A stretch of DNA of 64,000 nucleotides from Serinus canaria (GCF_022539315.1 NC_066329.1:2517072-2581071), one strand, 5' to 3'. Counted from the stretch's first letter, positions 1-26,192 are shown. Program-made: numbers and translations. Notes: generated by a model not told the origin, from the letters alone.

Positions 1-2579
1 CTTGGCTGCTGACTGGTGGTGGGCTGAACAGGAGTCGAGTGCCAAGAGTTTCAAACCAGCTCCTGTTGTTCACTTATGTCAGTCCCTTCTGTCTGCTCAA
101 AACAGCATCCTCTCCTTGGACTTGCCACTCCCCCCAAATCAGTTGGATTTTGGGCGCAGGGGCGGCTGGGGGAAGGCAAAGCAGCATGTCCAGCACTGCC
201 CTTCTACCCCTGCTGCCCTCTGACAGCCCAGCAAGAGCTGCTCCTGCCTGAGGGTCTGGAGAGGATTCACTGGATAGCACAGACTGGGAATCAGTGCAGT
301 GGAAGGGGATTAACAGTCCCTTGGATCCACACTTTCACTGCAGCTTTAGGGATTCATTTCTAGACCAAATGCCGGTAATGGATTTCTCAGCGCTGACTTT
401 CAGCCGCCCTTGGACCAGCCAGGACGTACAAAGCAGGAGCCAGTTCCCTGTGGATAGCCCAGATTTAGCTCTGATCCCAATTGTCTGGTGTGCCAGCGGC
501 GGGTTAGACTAGTAACGCGTGCAGGGAGGGTTCTGGTTACAAAATGCCTGGAATGAAGCAAGCAGGTGCTGGGAAGGTTAACTGAGGGGAGCGCTGCGTT
601 AATTCCCCATCGCCTCTGGCTGCCCCGCCCGCCCCGAGAGCAGCGGGACGGATCTCCCGCAGGTGAGGCTGCACCGAGGGGCTGCCATCCCCGGTGAGCA
701 CCGTCACACCGCAGGGCAGGGGTAGCTCAGCTTGTGGCTCCCAAGGTTGGGGCAGTCTGGAGCAGGAGCCCCCGTGAAGCAGATGGGCTGAGTCACGGTG
801 CTGGGCGCTGGGTTCCCAGGCTGCTCCCGGGGAGGGCGGGCAGCTGGAGCAGTGCGTGGATAGCCTGACTCAGGCTAGGCACACAGCACTCGGTGTCGGT
901 GAGTCGGTGTCGGTGCTGCTGTGGCTCCCGGCAAGCTCTCAGGGCTTGCATTTCAGAGCAGGAGGCTCACCCTGGGACAGCTGTGATGGTTTCTAGCCCT
1001 GCTGCCGGCCTGTCCCCCCCGGACACGCGGCCCTGCTGCAGCGGGGCTCAGCTGTTCGCACAGCGACCGCCGGTTGGCAGCTCGGGGGGATGGAGGGTTC
1101 CTGAAATCAGAACTGCTTTACCGTTCCCTGCTGTGGTTCAACAGCTGCTACAGGAGCAGCTGACCTGTCCTCTAGAAACCAAGACAGAGGGAATGATATG
1201 GGGGGGCAAAAATCAGAACGGCTGCTCGAAGGTGAGTGTGGACCTCAGGAGCTTTTCATCTGTGCACATTCCACGTTGGAGAATCATGTAGAAATGGAAC
1301 TGTGTTCTGCTGTGGCTGCAGTTTATTTGGTCTATTTACTACTGGTGTAAGCTCCAACAGATACCTCTGGGTATGTCTAAAAGGGTGTTTGACAACACAC
1401 AAGTTTAGAAATAAAACCTTTTAAATAAATCAGTGACAAACTGATGAACCCAGCTGATGCCAGCTTGCACTAAAAAATGGAGGCTTGTGCTGCCTGTTGT
1501 TGAAGTAACTGAACTACTTCAGATTTGCACTTGTGGAAGCCTGAATGCAGGTAAGACAAATAAACCCACCCTGAGTTCCTGCTTGCTTCCTGTTACCTTT
1601 TACTTTTTGCCTTTTAGCCTGAAACAGGATTACCAAGCCCACTGAATGTATCTGACCTTATTTTTAAAACACAACTGATTTTCTCTAAAACATAACTTGC
1701 TAAATGTGACTATTTGATGATAAGACACTGCAGAGTTGGCTATGAATGTTTATTAACATCACATCTGTACTCCAGAGAAGACAAACATGAGGCTGTCACC
1801 ATACCTACAGAGTCCAGGGAACCAATACAAGCTTTGTAGGCTTCTCCTTCGCAGCAGCTGCATGGTTGATGTTCTTCTTAAGTTTTTCTCCTATACAGGA
1901 TCTGCTCAAGTATCAACACTTTGTTAATGGTTTAACTGAAAAACCCCTTTAAGTTTAGTTACTATTGATCTGGATTCACTGAAAAGGCAGTCGATGACCA
2001 GGATGTGGGTTCTGACTTCCAAACACGGTTCTGATGTTCTGCACCAGCACCTCATGGCAGGGGCCAGAGCTGCAGTCCCTGCTCTCCAGTGCCTGCACAG
2101 GTTACACCTTAGTTACTCAACCAATAATAAGTGAAATTCAAACCATTGCATAAACCAGTCATTCTTACAAGCACAGTCAAGGCATCACAGTAAACAAAGG
2201 TTAAGGTTTCCAGAGACCCTGGAAGGCCTGGGCCAAGGAGCACAATGAATACAGTGGTGGTGGAGCAGGAGGAGCACGGACCGGTCGGGTCGGGCGCCGG
2301 GGTAGAGGAGGCAGTGGGAATCTGTGTCACCAGAGATGCAGCTTTTTCATCTGAACCTCCAGAGCCCAGCAGTATTGTCTGAGAAGAGGCATGAGGATGG
2401 AACAGGAGAGTATCATTCAGCCTGGCAACAGCATTTTCTCCTGCTTAATTCTTCTTGATTCTGGAAAACTTCAGTTGGCACGCTCTGTTCACCCACAGAA
2501 CAGGGCAGTAAGGACACAGTAAGGGCTTCAACACTCTGCTGTTACTGCCGAGGGTTTCAGACTAAAGACAACAAATAAT
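1..2579. other. Left flank, no recognised gene
   Basis: No reading frame here resembles a known protein and none can be assembled across splice sites. Positions 580-1290 are richer in G+C and CpG than the surroundings (described separately). The rest is AT-rich. Plus-strand AATAAA hexamers at about 1410 and 1426, and a minus-strand AATAAA near 1748, are possible poly(A) signals but have no supported gene. In human, AIFM3 lies downstream of CRKL; if that order is kept, its 5' end could lie near this edge on the minus strand, but I see no AIFM3 coding sequence. Confidence 0.5.
580..1290. promoter_or_regulatory. GC-rich patch, possible promoter or first exon of an unseen gene
   Basis: The segment contains a Sp1-like C-rich run (near 625), several CpGs, and strong plus-strand donor-like sites CAG/GTGAGG (about 661) and AAG/GTGAGT (about 1230). 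TGACTCAGG (about 866) resembles an AP-1 site. A short tandem repeat of TCGGTG(T) units lies at about 890-922. This mix suits a weak CpG-island promoter with a non-coding first exon. Direction and gene are unknown, and the patch could be only a GC-rich intergenic stretch. Confidence 0.25.
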
Positions 2580-5500
2580 ACTGTAAGTCGAGGCAAGTTT
2601 TATTTAGACTGTACAAACAGGGCCTTGGGGAAAAAACACAGTGGCTTGATGTTGGGACCAGTTCTATGAATTAAGTGGAGTAAGAAATTAAAAAGGCACT
2701 AATCTTAAGAAAAGACACTCCGTATATTCTAAGAATATAATTCATTTAATACTGTTAATCTTATAGCACAAAAAATAAAATAAGCTATGATCCCCAAAAT
2801 AAAATTTAAAAGCTTACACTTAATATTATTGCCTGAAGATCATGGTCTTTAAATTACATATTGTGTTTAAAAGTTTACACAGTGAAGACTGTCTCAAATA
2901 CAAGGCCACCTTTCCCACTGCAATAATTGTATCCTTGTCCCAAAATACACTTTAACACAAATAAACAGAAAATGACAACTATACAGGAACGCTTTCACTG
3001 GTCCCAAAAGGCAGTCTTTTAGGCAGGTCTCACTTTCAATTGCAGGTATTGAGGAAAATGCTTGAAAACTGGACTAGAAAACAAAGGCAGCCCACTCATT
3101 CCCAGGATGTTAATACAATATAAAAAATTACTTTACAGGCACATGAAATGGCACAAAGAATGCTGTTTTTCCCTTTACAAAAATAATGCTTGGGCTCTTC
3201 AGAGCCTCAACCCAAACAGGATATTCCCTTTTGTTTATTCTTTCCCAATTTGTAAACAATCATGAATTAAATAAGCGCTTATCCAGTGATGGACACTGAT
3301 TAAAACAGTTTTCATTTAAACTTTCAGACTGGTCAGAGGCTTCAATGTCTATATACACATGTACACAGCAGGAGGAAGCCAAGCCTTTTGTGATAGTTGG
3401 CTACTGTGGCAACAGGTCATAACACCAGCTCCTAGTTCCAAAGCAAGGACAACTTTAATGGTGCATAGATTGAAGCCATCACTTGTAGGCTCTCATGCTT
3501 CATATCAAGGTTACCTTACACGCCCAAGAACATTTACACTGATAAGATTATCACTCAGATTTAAGAGGTTTCATAAAACGACAGCACATGTGTAAGCAAG
3601 CGACAAGCCATTGAGATTCCAGAGTCCTTCAAAGAGAAACACACACTGATCCAATGCAGTCTTTATATGAAAATACTTGTCTCATAGTAAAATAGCCAAG
3701 ACATATTTTGAAGCGAGGTTACAATCAGCTTAGGCTGGTCAGTATGCTACATTGAAACCACATTTTACATACCTGAACCACACCGCTGCTACTTGGAGAA
3801 ACACTCTTCATTCACGGCCTAAAACCAGGTTCACAGAAATTCAAGAATTCTTGTCTTTGCCTCAGATACCACTACACACAAATTTTGCATAGTTTTGAAG
3901 GTAAAGTACTTTGCTTTTTTGCAGTATTGGAACATAATTAAACCTAAAACAATGTTTGTGTTCAAAACTTACACCTTATTCAGTGAGGGGATGAATCAAG
4001 ATGTTTATTTCAGTGAAAAAAAATCAGGTTAAAAGTTATGTTCAAGATCTCAAATCTCACAGTATTTATTTACCACGCAAAGGAAGAATTCTACAATCAG
4101 TCTTCTGAAGAGCTGCCTGTAACTAGGTCAGGCCTGAAATAAGATTTCTCTGCAGCAGACTGAGTTTAGTGCAGTTTGTATTCAGAAGATGACTTTCAGT
4201 AGTACAATCTGTGTAGTAAATGTGCAGGTATTGTTGGGGCACAGGAAAAACGTGACCTTCTTTAGTTAAGAGAACTGCATAGCTTTTCTTTGCAAGACAA
4301 GATGTCAATGCCTATTGTCAAGAATTACAGCACCAAACGCTTCAGTCAATGCTACTCTACTTCACAGTTAATTTGGTAGTAAAATGCTCTACAAGAACTT
4401 CCAGACTGTCAGCCACTTGATCAATACTACAGAAAACAGTTAATAGATGAATGGAGAGGCTTCTTTAAAACCTGGCATTTTGAATGTCTGCTTGTGAATG
4501 CCATTTCTGCAGTTCTTCAGTGCCTTCCAACGGAGGATCTCATGGCACTCCCACATGAACTACCAACAACGTGCTTTTATTAGGATCAAGCAACACAAAT
4601 CAACAAGAAAACATGCTGGAACTTAAGACAATGTTTATATCATTAGACATTTGTAAGATCTGATGACATTCTGCAGGTGTTTGAAGTTTCTCATTTTGCT
4701 ACAAACAACAGCCTACCAAAGCTGAAAAATGGGAGCTGCTGTTTTCCTGCCAGCTTCCACACTGGACATCTGCCTTAACCAGGCTGTCTGAAAAGGGAGC
4801 TTTTGTAGCTGTATCTTTGCAGACATGTATTCTGTTAATTCAGTGTTCCATCATTTTGAAAAGAGCATTCCAGTTCACCTCCAACACACATTTGAGGAAG
4901 GTGGCACAGGATTCCCCTGTGCCTACGCTTTCATACCCTGCACCCAGGCTCAGGCTGAGCACCCAGCTGCAGAACCATCACAGCAGGAGAGCTCAGGAGG
5001 GGAAAAGCTACCCAAAGAGGGAAGGAGCTACACTAGTAACAGACACCTCTGTGGCCTCCTCCATTCCGAGCGTTATCACATGGAGAAGCCAGGCAGCTGG
5101 CTCCAATTGACCATTTTCTAGGGGATGCTGGGAGGGAGAGGGACCTGGGTCATAGATAAAACAGAGCCAATGCTTTAGGGAGGGTAAAAGAATGATGTCA
5201 GCATGCAGAGGACCTGGGATACAAGCAAGGAAAAAGAAGGAAGGGGAAAAAGAAGATGAAAGCAGCTCTGGAAGAGAAGCACAGCAACACAGACACCCTG
5301 GTAAAAAATGTACTGTGTTGGAAAAGGAGCTTTTGATGAGCTGGGGCTGGTATAGCTAGGAAACTTTGGAGAGAGCAGGGAGCCTGCAGAGAAATGGATA
5401 TAAAACGTTTTTAAATGTTTAAATAGGAGGATTTTATCGGTATTTACCAAGTTCTTCTGTCCCACTCCTACCCCTCCTCATGGCAATCTGATCTGTCTAC

Positions 5501-6328
5501 CAAGTAACAGCTTGATGACAAGCACTTCTGTACTAGTAAAACTACACTTTCAACACTGCAGGAGAGCTGTATGTAGACCAGGCCAACGTGTTTCCCTTTA
5601 AAGCTCACTTTCTACAGTTAGTGCTTGCAAAAATCAACAGAAATGCATTAAATATGCCAAAACCAAGTATCAACCCCTCCTAGGTTTCCTTATAAATAAA
5701 TGCCTCCGCTTCAATGCAGCTCAATCAATGGTTATTTGCATTTAACACACACTGTTTCAGGAAGGTCAACAACAAGCTTAAGAGTTAACAGAAAAGAGCA
5801 GTGTCTAATACAACTGCTTAGAACACATAAGCTCCAATTATTGTCCTTTAAAGAAACCATCATTTTATATGTACTACCTTAGGACAGGTCGTTTCAAAAC
5901 TAAATCTTCTTCAGTTCTAAAATTGCATTTTTGTTGTTGCTTTTTGTTGGACAGTAATGCACGAAGTTGCATGTTTGATCTAAGATTAGGGCTCTTCCTA
6001 CTGAGCAAACCAGAAAAAGTCCATGGAAGTCTCAACAGGAAAGGTTTTTTTCCCATAGCTCTCTGCTATATTCCGGTTCAGTCTTGTACAGCTTAAGGCC
6101 CAAAAAAGTTTTAAAAGTGAAACTAAATTCAGGATGATGTAACTATGATCTGAAGGTCAGGCAGTGCCTTCAGCTGTATGTATTCCAAATGTATATTAAA
6201 AGAACTGTCAAACTGCAGCAAGCTGGAAAATGGGCAATGCTAGCAATGTGCCATGAAGTCATCATCCCACCTCAAACAATGCTCATGGTAGCCAGGAGAA
6301 TGAAGCAGCAGTAAGTGGGGCAGAGGAG
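2580..6328 (-). other. CRKL 3' untranslated region
   Basis: This stretch follows the CRKL stop codon on the minus strand, has no conserved reading frame, and is AT-rich as vertebrate 3' UTRs usually are. It is bounded by a canonical poly(A) signal at 2599-2604 followed by a T/GT-rich element. The length of about 3.7 kb fits the long 3' UTR known for mammalian CRKL. Other AATAAA hexamers on the minus strand (for example near 3233, 3996 and 4063) could give shorter forms. The 3' limit is inferred. Confidence 0.6.
2599..2604 (-). terminator. Probable CRKL poly(A) signal
   Basis: TTTATT on the plus strand reads AATAAA on the minus strand. About 25 nt further along the transcript comes TTATTTGTTGTCTTT, a good U/GU-rich downstream element. 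Cleavage would fall near 2575-2590. A second AATAAA near 1748 is a weaker alternative because no clear GU-rich element follows. Confidence 0.55.
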
Positions 6329-19257
<12,929 letters not shown>

Positions 19258-19738
19258 TCAGCGGCGGGGTGTGCAGGGCATCCTTCCCGCCTCTCTCAGG
19301 CCTGCGGCGGGCCCGGCCAGGCGGGTGACGAAGAGCAGCGGCGGCTGACACGGCCAGGCGGCCCGAGAAGGCGGCGAGCGGAGCCGGCTCGGCTCGGGGC
19401 GGGACGGGGAGGCAGAAGCGCCGGGCGCCGCGTCCTCCCGCGGGTTCCTCCCCTCGCGAGCCGAGCTCCAAAATGGCGGCTGCGCCGGGCCGCGCGAACG
19501 CTCCCAGACACCGCCCCGCGCACGCGCCATGGCGGCGGCGGCAGCGCGGGGCCGCGCCCGCCTCAGGGGCCGGGCGGAGGCAGGCGCCGGGGCTGGGCGG
19601 AGGGTTCGTGCCCCGGTGCCCCTCCTTGGAGTCCAGGGGAGCGGGAGAGCCGCCCCTTCCCCATTTCTCCGCGCGAGTCACCCAGGCCGTCACCGGCGCA
19701 CCCCCGGTCGGTGCGGTGAGTGAAGCGGGGGTGGCTGC

Positions 19739-19770
19739 GCGCCTGCAGCATTGAGCGCCTGCAGCATTGA
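19739..19770. repeat. Perfect 16-bp tandem duplication
   Basis: GCGCCTGCAGCATTGA occurs twice without a gap, upstream of CRKL within the CpG island. A similar CATCTTCTCCC duplication follows near 19867-19890. Both look like recent small slippage events. Confidence 0.85.
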
Positions 19771-20050
19771 GGGAGCCCTGCCCTGTGAGGGGATGTAGCA
19801 GGCGCGCTTTGACACGGGTCACCCCCAGAAAATCCCTTGGCCTTAAGGTATCTGAGGGGGACCCTCCATCTTCTCCCCATCTTCTCCCCATCCCTGTCGG
19901 CACGTTCTCCCTGCTCGGTGCCGCCCAGCCCCGGGTGTGGCTCCCCGGTGCCCCGGGGCTGCCTCGGGCCGCTCTCCCTGCTCCTGGATCTGAGGGGTGC
20001 CAGCACCCTGACCCCAGGCGGTGTGCACACAGACACCGCCTCCACTGAGG

Positions 20051-23000
20051 TTTTGCTGGTTTTTACTAGTTAATTAATTTTCTTTTAAGGAACAAAACGG
20101 CCCGCTGTGATAATCATCTCTGATCTGGAGATAATTTCCTACGTGCTCTAAGGGGCCGTTTCCTGCTTCTTCATAGCCTTGTTCCCAGATAACGGGGTCA
20201 GAGCCCGGCGTGGCCCAGGCGGGAGGGAAGATGGTGTCGCAGCCGCTGAAGAGGAAGGAAGCCCCGGAAAGGACTCAGCAGGGCTCGGGGGCAGCGCTTG
20301 GCACATGGTGCGGATGAGCTGTTTGAATTTGAGAGGGAGGTTGGCGCCGTGAGCCCGGACAGGCACCGAGCTCTGACTCAGCCCCGGGGCCGGCAGCGCC
20401 GCTCGGCCTGTCCAGCCGCAGTGGGCAAGGGCGCCACGGAACAACGGCACTGCTCCCCGGAGGTGTGGAAACCTCTGCGAATGGTGTGATTTTAGCTCAG
20501 TCTTGTGACTTCGTTTAATTTGTGCTTTTGGTATTCGTTTTGCTTCAGGGCTGGCAACGTGAAATGAAGCAGCACTTGAAAGGAAAAAAAAAAAAAAGCC
20601 GGTTAAAATGAGGAATAGATTTAAGATGTCTGTCTTGAAGCTCTTAACTGGACTGTTGTGCAGTGTTATTTTTCATGCTCTGCCTTTTCCAAAAGTTCAG
20701 TCATTACACAGTCATTTTTTTCCTCTTTGTTCCTCATCACTGGCAAGCAGTGCCAGCTGAGGTGTCTGGATTAGAACATATGGGCTCTGTCTCTGCAGAC
20801 ATTTAGCAGAGTTCAAATCATCTAAAATGGAAGACTTCTCCAGTGTCATGTTTTAGACAAAACCATCCAGGAAAAGTCTCATCATTAAGATGAAAGGATC
20901 TTAAAGTAGCCCCTGAATCCATGTGCAGGTATCATTTTACCAGGCGCTGACATACAGCCATCTCCTGGGTGGAAAACAACAGCTGTTAGTCATGTACAGC
21001 AAAACAGTGACCTAGAGATGAATAATTGCATCTGAAAAGTCACATCTATGCAAAAAATTTCATCCATTACTAGGAAATACTACTTACTAGCTATACATCT
21101 GATCCATTCCTCGTGGTTTAAGTGCTTGTATCTGCCAGTAAGAGTCAGTTTTAAACACCTGTAGACAGGCTACAATAGAATATGAAAGTTATGATGTTTT
21201 CTTGTGTCATTTGAACAGATCTGGCTTGCTTTCTGTTTGACCATGGCCAAAATACAGATTCAAAGATAGCAATTGGACTTGCAATAATATGCTAAATAAT
21301 GTTTAAAAATAATTACAAGAGCTGTAAGTTAGCAGCAGATTTACTCATTATATATAAAAAGGAAAGAAAAATTCCTGCTTCATTTGATTGAATTACAATT
21401 TTTGTTAAAACAAAACCAAAAAATACATACTGATTTTGCCTCCATTTTGTAGAGATAATACTAGAATCTCAGAATAGTTGGGACATGTCAGAAATAAGTA
21501 GTATTAATTATGAACCAGTTTTTGTGCAGTACTGCATGGGGCTGGACTGCTGCTGGAGAACCAACACTTCCACCTTCCCATCCAGAGAGGATTCTAAGGC
21601 ATGGAGAGGTGTTGGAAGGAACTTTCAAATTAGATTTTCTGAACTTGTATGTATGCAGGTTGTGTGCATCCTTCAAGTAATTCCCTCCTCAGTTCTAGCA
21701 ACTGTGGTTAAACTAAACCAGATAGTCTAGGTAAGAGATCCCACATTCTACTTCCACATGAGAAAAAGGTGACTTGTTCATAATTAATGTTTTCTGATAA
21801 GACTGGGCTTCAACTCCCTAGACTACAGCCAGTCATCTCAGGTGTATTACATCCCTACAAATGCATTTGGTTTAGGAAGAATAGATGCATGTCTGGTACC
21901 ACTTTACCTTTTTAGTACATACAAATACCTTTATGCTCTTTGACTTCACCTGTTGGCAGCTGAGCAGGGCCAGTTTTAATGCAGTGGGGGAGATGGGGAG
22001 CTCAAAAGTGCATCAGCTGCCCATGAAATAAAGCTCAGTTGGCAGAATATTCCCTTGAGAAGGCCCTGTACCTCTTTCCCTGTGCCCAGCTGTTCCTTCT
22101 TCCTTTCACCAGAAGCTTTTGATCCCATCACTTGGGCTGAGTGCCAAATAAATTGTGCATGTGGCTCATCCCTAAGTAAGGAGAGTAAATTTCTGTCAAG
22201 GGTACAGAGTAAGAATCTTTATTTTGTTTCAAATCAAGTACTGGGTATGCTTCCAATGCAAAATTAACGACCCTAATTTAAACTAGGAGGAAAATGGGAA
22301 AGGATGTGTTGGATTTGGAAGTAGACAGCTGGAGAAGAAATACAGTAGTGAAAGCAGTTGTGAAACAAAACTGAAGCAATCACAATCACTTCTGCAAATG
22401 TGGAAGCCTGAAATACTTCAGGATACAAGTCCACTAATTACAAATCTGGCAAATATGCCTGTACAGCTTTACCTCTGTGCTGGCAGGAAATAGGAAAATA
22501 GATCATCAAGGAAGCTAATTACTATTCTTCTGGACTTCCTAATGTATCAGCAGTTTAAGTGTTGGTATTTTGATCACTCAGTTCTGGAAGAGCTGTTTGA
22601 TTGTTCTCTCACAGACCAGAAATAACTTAAAGCTTTCTTAGCTCATTGTCCATCTGTCCACAATGTCTTGTTTTATACTGGCTCAGAGAGCTTACTATAA
22701 AAAAAAATAAAAAGTCTTTTACTGTCAGATACAAGATTGACATATTTAGGGCACCAGAGAATTTATAAATTAAAAAAAATACAGAATCAGCTGGAAATCC
22801 CTATGAGTACATGTATTTCTTGAAGTAACAGAAAGCTTAAGTGGGCTCATCAAAGTTCAATTCCTGAAAGGAAAACCAATCAATAATAATTACAGCTCTT
22901 GTACCAACCTGTAATTTTTCCTGCAGAAACATGAAAAATACTGCTATCAAACTTGAAACCTTTCCTATTTTGTTTACATAGGTAATGGTAATAAACAAGA

Positions 23001-25389
23001 AGTGCTTTATGTTGGCTGAGTAAGAGAAAATTGACATTTTTAAAGCAAAGCAATTTTATTATTATTTAGCCTGTGTGCAAGTCTGAAAAAAAGACTTGCT
23101 GGCCTAAAATGAGCTACTGCTAAAAAAATGATTAGGCTGGTTTGAGCTAAACTCTGTGGTTTTTTACCTAAATGAAATACAAGCAAGTAAGATAGTGCAT
23201 ACTTAACTTTCAACAGTCACATTTTGCTCAGATGTAAAGAAACTTTGGGCCTGAAAGCAAAAAGTTATATTTTTATCAAATATTACTTGCCCTTAGGGTT
23301 AGTTCCTGTAACTTAGGGTTATTATACCAGTAAGTAAAAATAAGAGAAAAATAATGCAGTGCTAAGGTAGGTGAGCATCTGCTTTAAGTATTTTCCTTGC
23401 AACTGCATTCTGAGCCTTATATTCATTAGCTTTGCAGAGCATCCAACTGCAACATTTAGTGACTAATGCAATCACAAAATAGCATATGCTGATAAATGGA
23501 ATAATGGATGGGCTCTTTAGAAATCAGTATTCACACACAGAAGGAGTGACAGGGTAGAAGGTGGAAACCCTCTCCCCCCCAAACTTTTCTCAGGATGTTT
23601 CTTTGGCTCATTAATTACTCATGAATGTCTTCTATTCTGTGTAATCTAAGAATTAGCCTCTCAGGTTGGTTGTTTGTAACAGTGAGCAATACCCTCTAGT
23701 GGTACACATAGGAAAAGGAGCTCGACACAGAATGATTAATTATTTTTTCATTATTAAAGAGGCTAAGTAAGGTTTCATCTAAATAACAAAAATAACCCTA
23801 CACAGGGCATCACTGGTCTTTCTAGAGGTGCTGGTTAAAGTGGAAAATGCACTGCATTGAGTTAGATGCCAGTCAGAAGCAACACTTTAATCACTGTTTG
23901 CAGAGGAAACAAATTGCCACCTGCAGTCTGGAAGGAGTGGTTCTAGTGATACCCAGGTCAGACAGGTATGTCCTTACAATCTGCAGGCTACATTTAATTC
24001 CTACATGTTACAAGTAACTCTGTAGGCAAAAAAGGAATATTTATCAGTCTCTAATATTGCAGTGTAATAATGTCTGTATTTCCAGACCCTGTGTGCAGTC
24101 CAGAGCTCACTATCTAAAAGGTATTTTCTGAAAAAACTTATTATCAGGGTTTTCTGCTGGACTTTTATTTGCCAATTGGCAAAGGTTCACAGATGGAGCT
24201 GAAAATTGACAGTGCTGAAGAAATGACAGTGAAAGAAGTGCTGGAGAAAACTGACAGTGTTGAAGTCCAACAAATGCCACTCTCACCAAGAAAAAGCTAT
24301 TGAACTTATTTAAACAAATGTGCAAATACTCTTGAATCTTTTTCCAGCAGCCTAGTCTATTAAAGCAGAGTAATTGAGGTCTGTTTTGAAATCATCTTTG
24401 CTTCCATAACCAATACCCCCAAGCAGGGGGAATATGCAGGAGCTTCCTGCATTTCTCTGAAGTAGCAGATCCACGTGCAGTGTTTGTCACGGGGTGATGA
24501 CACTTGCCTAGTCCCATGCCATTCTGATTGTCACTGGATTTGCCTTTCTGCAAGCCCATTATTGCTGTAAGATTTAAGAGCTTTGGGGAGTTTTTCAGGA
24601 TTTTCTGGTGCACTGATTACTCCACCCCTCCAAGAGGAAGGATCTCATAGTGTTCAGTATCACACTGGTTCAGACTTTAAATCAGCTTCTAACCTAATGT
24701 TAAGCAAGATGGGAGTGAGTCAGGAACCAATTATTTTAAGGCCTCATGAAGGAAGGATTTACTGTGCCTTATCTTTCTCAGCTGTAGTTCCTGGCATCAG
24801 TTCAGCTACTGCAGGGTCTTGGACCAGTGTAATCTTCCATACTTCTTGTTAGCTCATTATTTTTTTCTTTTGCTGTGGCAAACCAATGTCTGCTCTCTTT
24901 ATTCTCTTGTAAGGCATATAATAAAAGAATGAAAAAATTGCCCATCTCCCTGGCTGCTGTAACTCTGCCAATCCTGCTGTAGGATATAATGAAACTTTCA
25001 GCCACCACATCACTGTTAATAAAACGGAGACAGCAGTTAAAAAAAAGTTCTGACAAGAATTTATTAATTTATGGTTGAGAACAACGAAATGTGTCTGACA
25101 CTGAAATGATGAGATTGCCATATTTTGTACAGAGAGATTTTTCTAGAAATCTTCTTTCCACTGTGTTGACAGAACTTGCAGTATAGAAGTTCAGGAGTGG
25201 GTGTCAGTTCACAGACTCTCAGCCAGTTAAAAGGATGGCTGCATGCCCAGATGAGATGAAGGTTCAGACTTGCTACTCTTCCTGTTTCTGTATGTTCACT
25301 CTTGCTGAAAAACTAATCAAGCTGTCTGACACCTGGCACAGGAGGGCAGCACTAGGTGTTACCTTCTTGTATTAAGCTAGCTAGGAAGT
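20051..25389. other. Intergenic region between CRKL promoter and KLHL22 3' end
   Basis: No conserved exon or splice-compatible frame is seen on either strand. Positions 20150-20490 are moderately GC-rich. The rest is AT-rich and anonymous, apart from 24411-24459, which resembles part of the repeat at 26756-27197. Confidence 0.6.
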
Positions 25390-25814
25390 TTTATTACCCA
25401 AAAGAAAAGGGGAAAAAAATCTCAATAAGCTATTTTGAGCTAAAAGCTGGAAGGAAAGAAGCTAGTCAAGCTGAGCCTTCTGTGCTTTTTTTCTGTCCAT
25501 GCTGAAGGCTGAGAAAAGCCTCCTTCAAAGTACAAGAACCTCTATACAACGGGGGGAAATGGCAGTTGTGTGGTTACTGTAAAAATGCTGCTTTCGGGCA
25601 GGTGGGCAGTATGACTGTAAGTGCATTTTGTGCAGGACACTTGCAGATGGGAAGGTATTGACTGTGAATAGCATTTTGTGCGGAACACTTATTTTTAAAA
25701 CCTTTCAATACTTTTATGATATAAGAAAGACATATAAAATCTCTCAAGTACTTTCCCCAAGCCTACATTTCTTCATCCACTGGCAAAAAAAAAAGAAAAA
25801 AGAAAAAAAGTTTT
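25390..25814 (-). other. KLHL22: KLHL22 3' untranslated region (limit inferred)
   Basis: This follows the KLHL22 stop. A minus-strand AATAAA at 25390-25395 gives a 3' UTR of about 425-450 nt. A T-rich run on the transcript strand (25785-25810) lies just after the stop codon. Further AATAAA hexamers near 25056 and 24894 are alternatives. Confidence 0.45.
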
Positions 25815-26192
25815 CTAATCTTCACTTGAGTTGTCAAATTCCTCCCAGTCTGATACACTCATAACTTCTGGTGGAAAGTCAAGATGATGCTTCATTCGGT
25901 CTGCCTGCCATTCTGAGAGCCACTTCTCTGTTTCCATTAAAACAGCCCTGGGCAATGTGAGGACACAGGCAGCCATGCCAGAAATGTCATCCTCCAGTTG
26001 GGGTCCTTCCTCCCAACAGTCTCTCTCTGCATCATAAATGTGCACATAGTCCATGCGGATTCCCCTGTTGTGGGATCTGCCTCCCAAGACATAAATCCTG
26101 TTGTCTAAGACTGCAATGCCTGGCTCTCCATGTCCTGCAGGAAGTGGGCATACATTTGTCCACTGATCAGTGCTTGGCTTATAGCAGGCAAC
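25815..26192 (-). CDS. KLHL22: KLHL22 coding exon 6 (last Kelch blade and acidic tail)
   Basis: Acceptor TTTTCCAG/GTTGCC at 26192, phase 0. It encodes residues 514-638, beginning VACYKPSTDQWTNVCPLP and including YVLGGRSHNRGI, then TAG at 25815-25817. After the propeller the linker (about residues 600-620) differs from human as I recall it, while the final 17 residues are the same. Confidence 0.95.
   Translation of the reverse strand, partial: VACYKPSTDQWTNVCPLPAGHGEPGIAVLDNRIYVLGGRSHNRGIRMDYVHIYDAERDCWEEGPQLEDDISGMAACVLTLPRAVLMETEKWLSEWQADRMKHHLDFPPEVMSVSDWEEFDNSSED

Noticed and set aside
893..1291. 132-residue plus-strand frame in the GC-rich patch
   Set aside because: No recognisable domain, low-complexity start (RCRCCC), and an internal donor-like site near its end. 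Kept only as part of the possible promoter.
2109..2330. 73-residue minus-strand frame downstream of CRKL
   Set aside because: No similarity recognised, no splice context, and no poly(A) or promoter pairing that would support a gene.
21460..21620. CR1-like wording (AGAATCTCAGAATAGTTGGGA) in the intergenic region
   Set aside because: Too short and too diverged beyond about 21 bases to support a transposon call.
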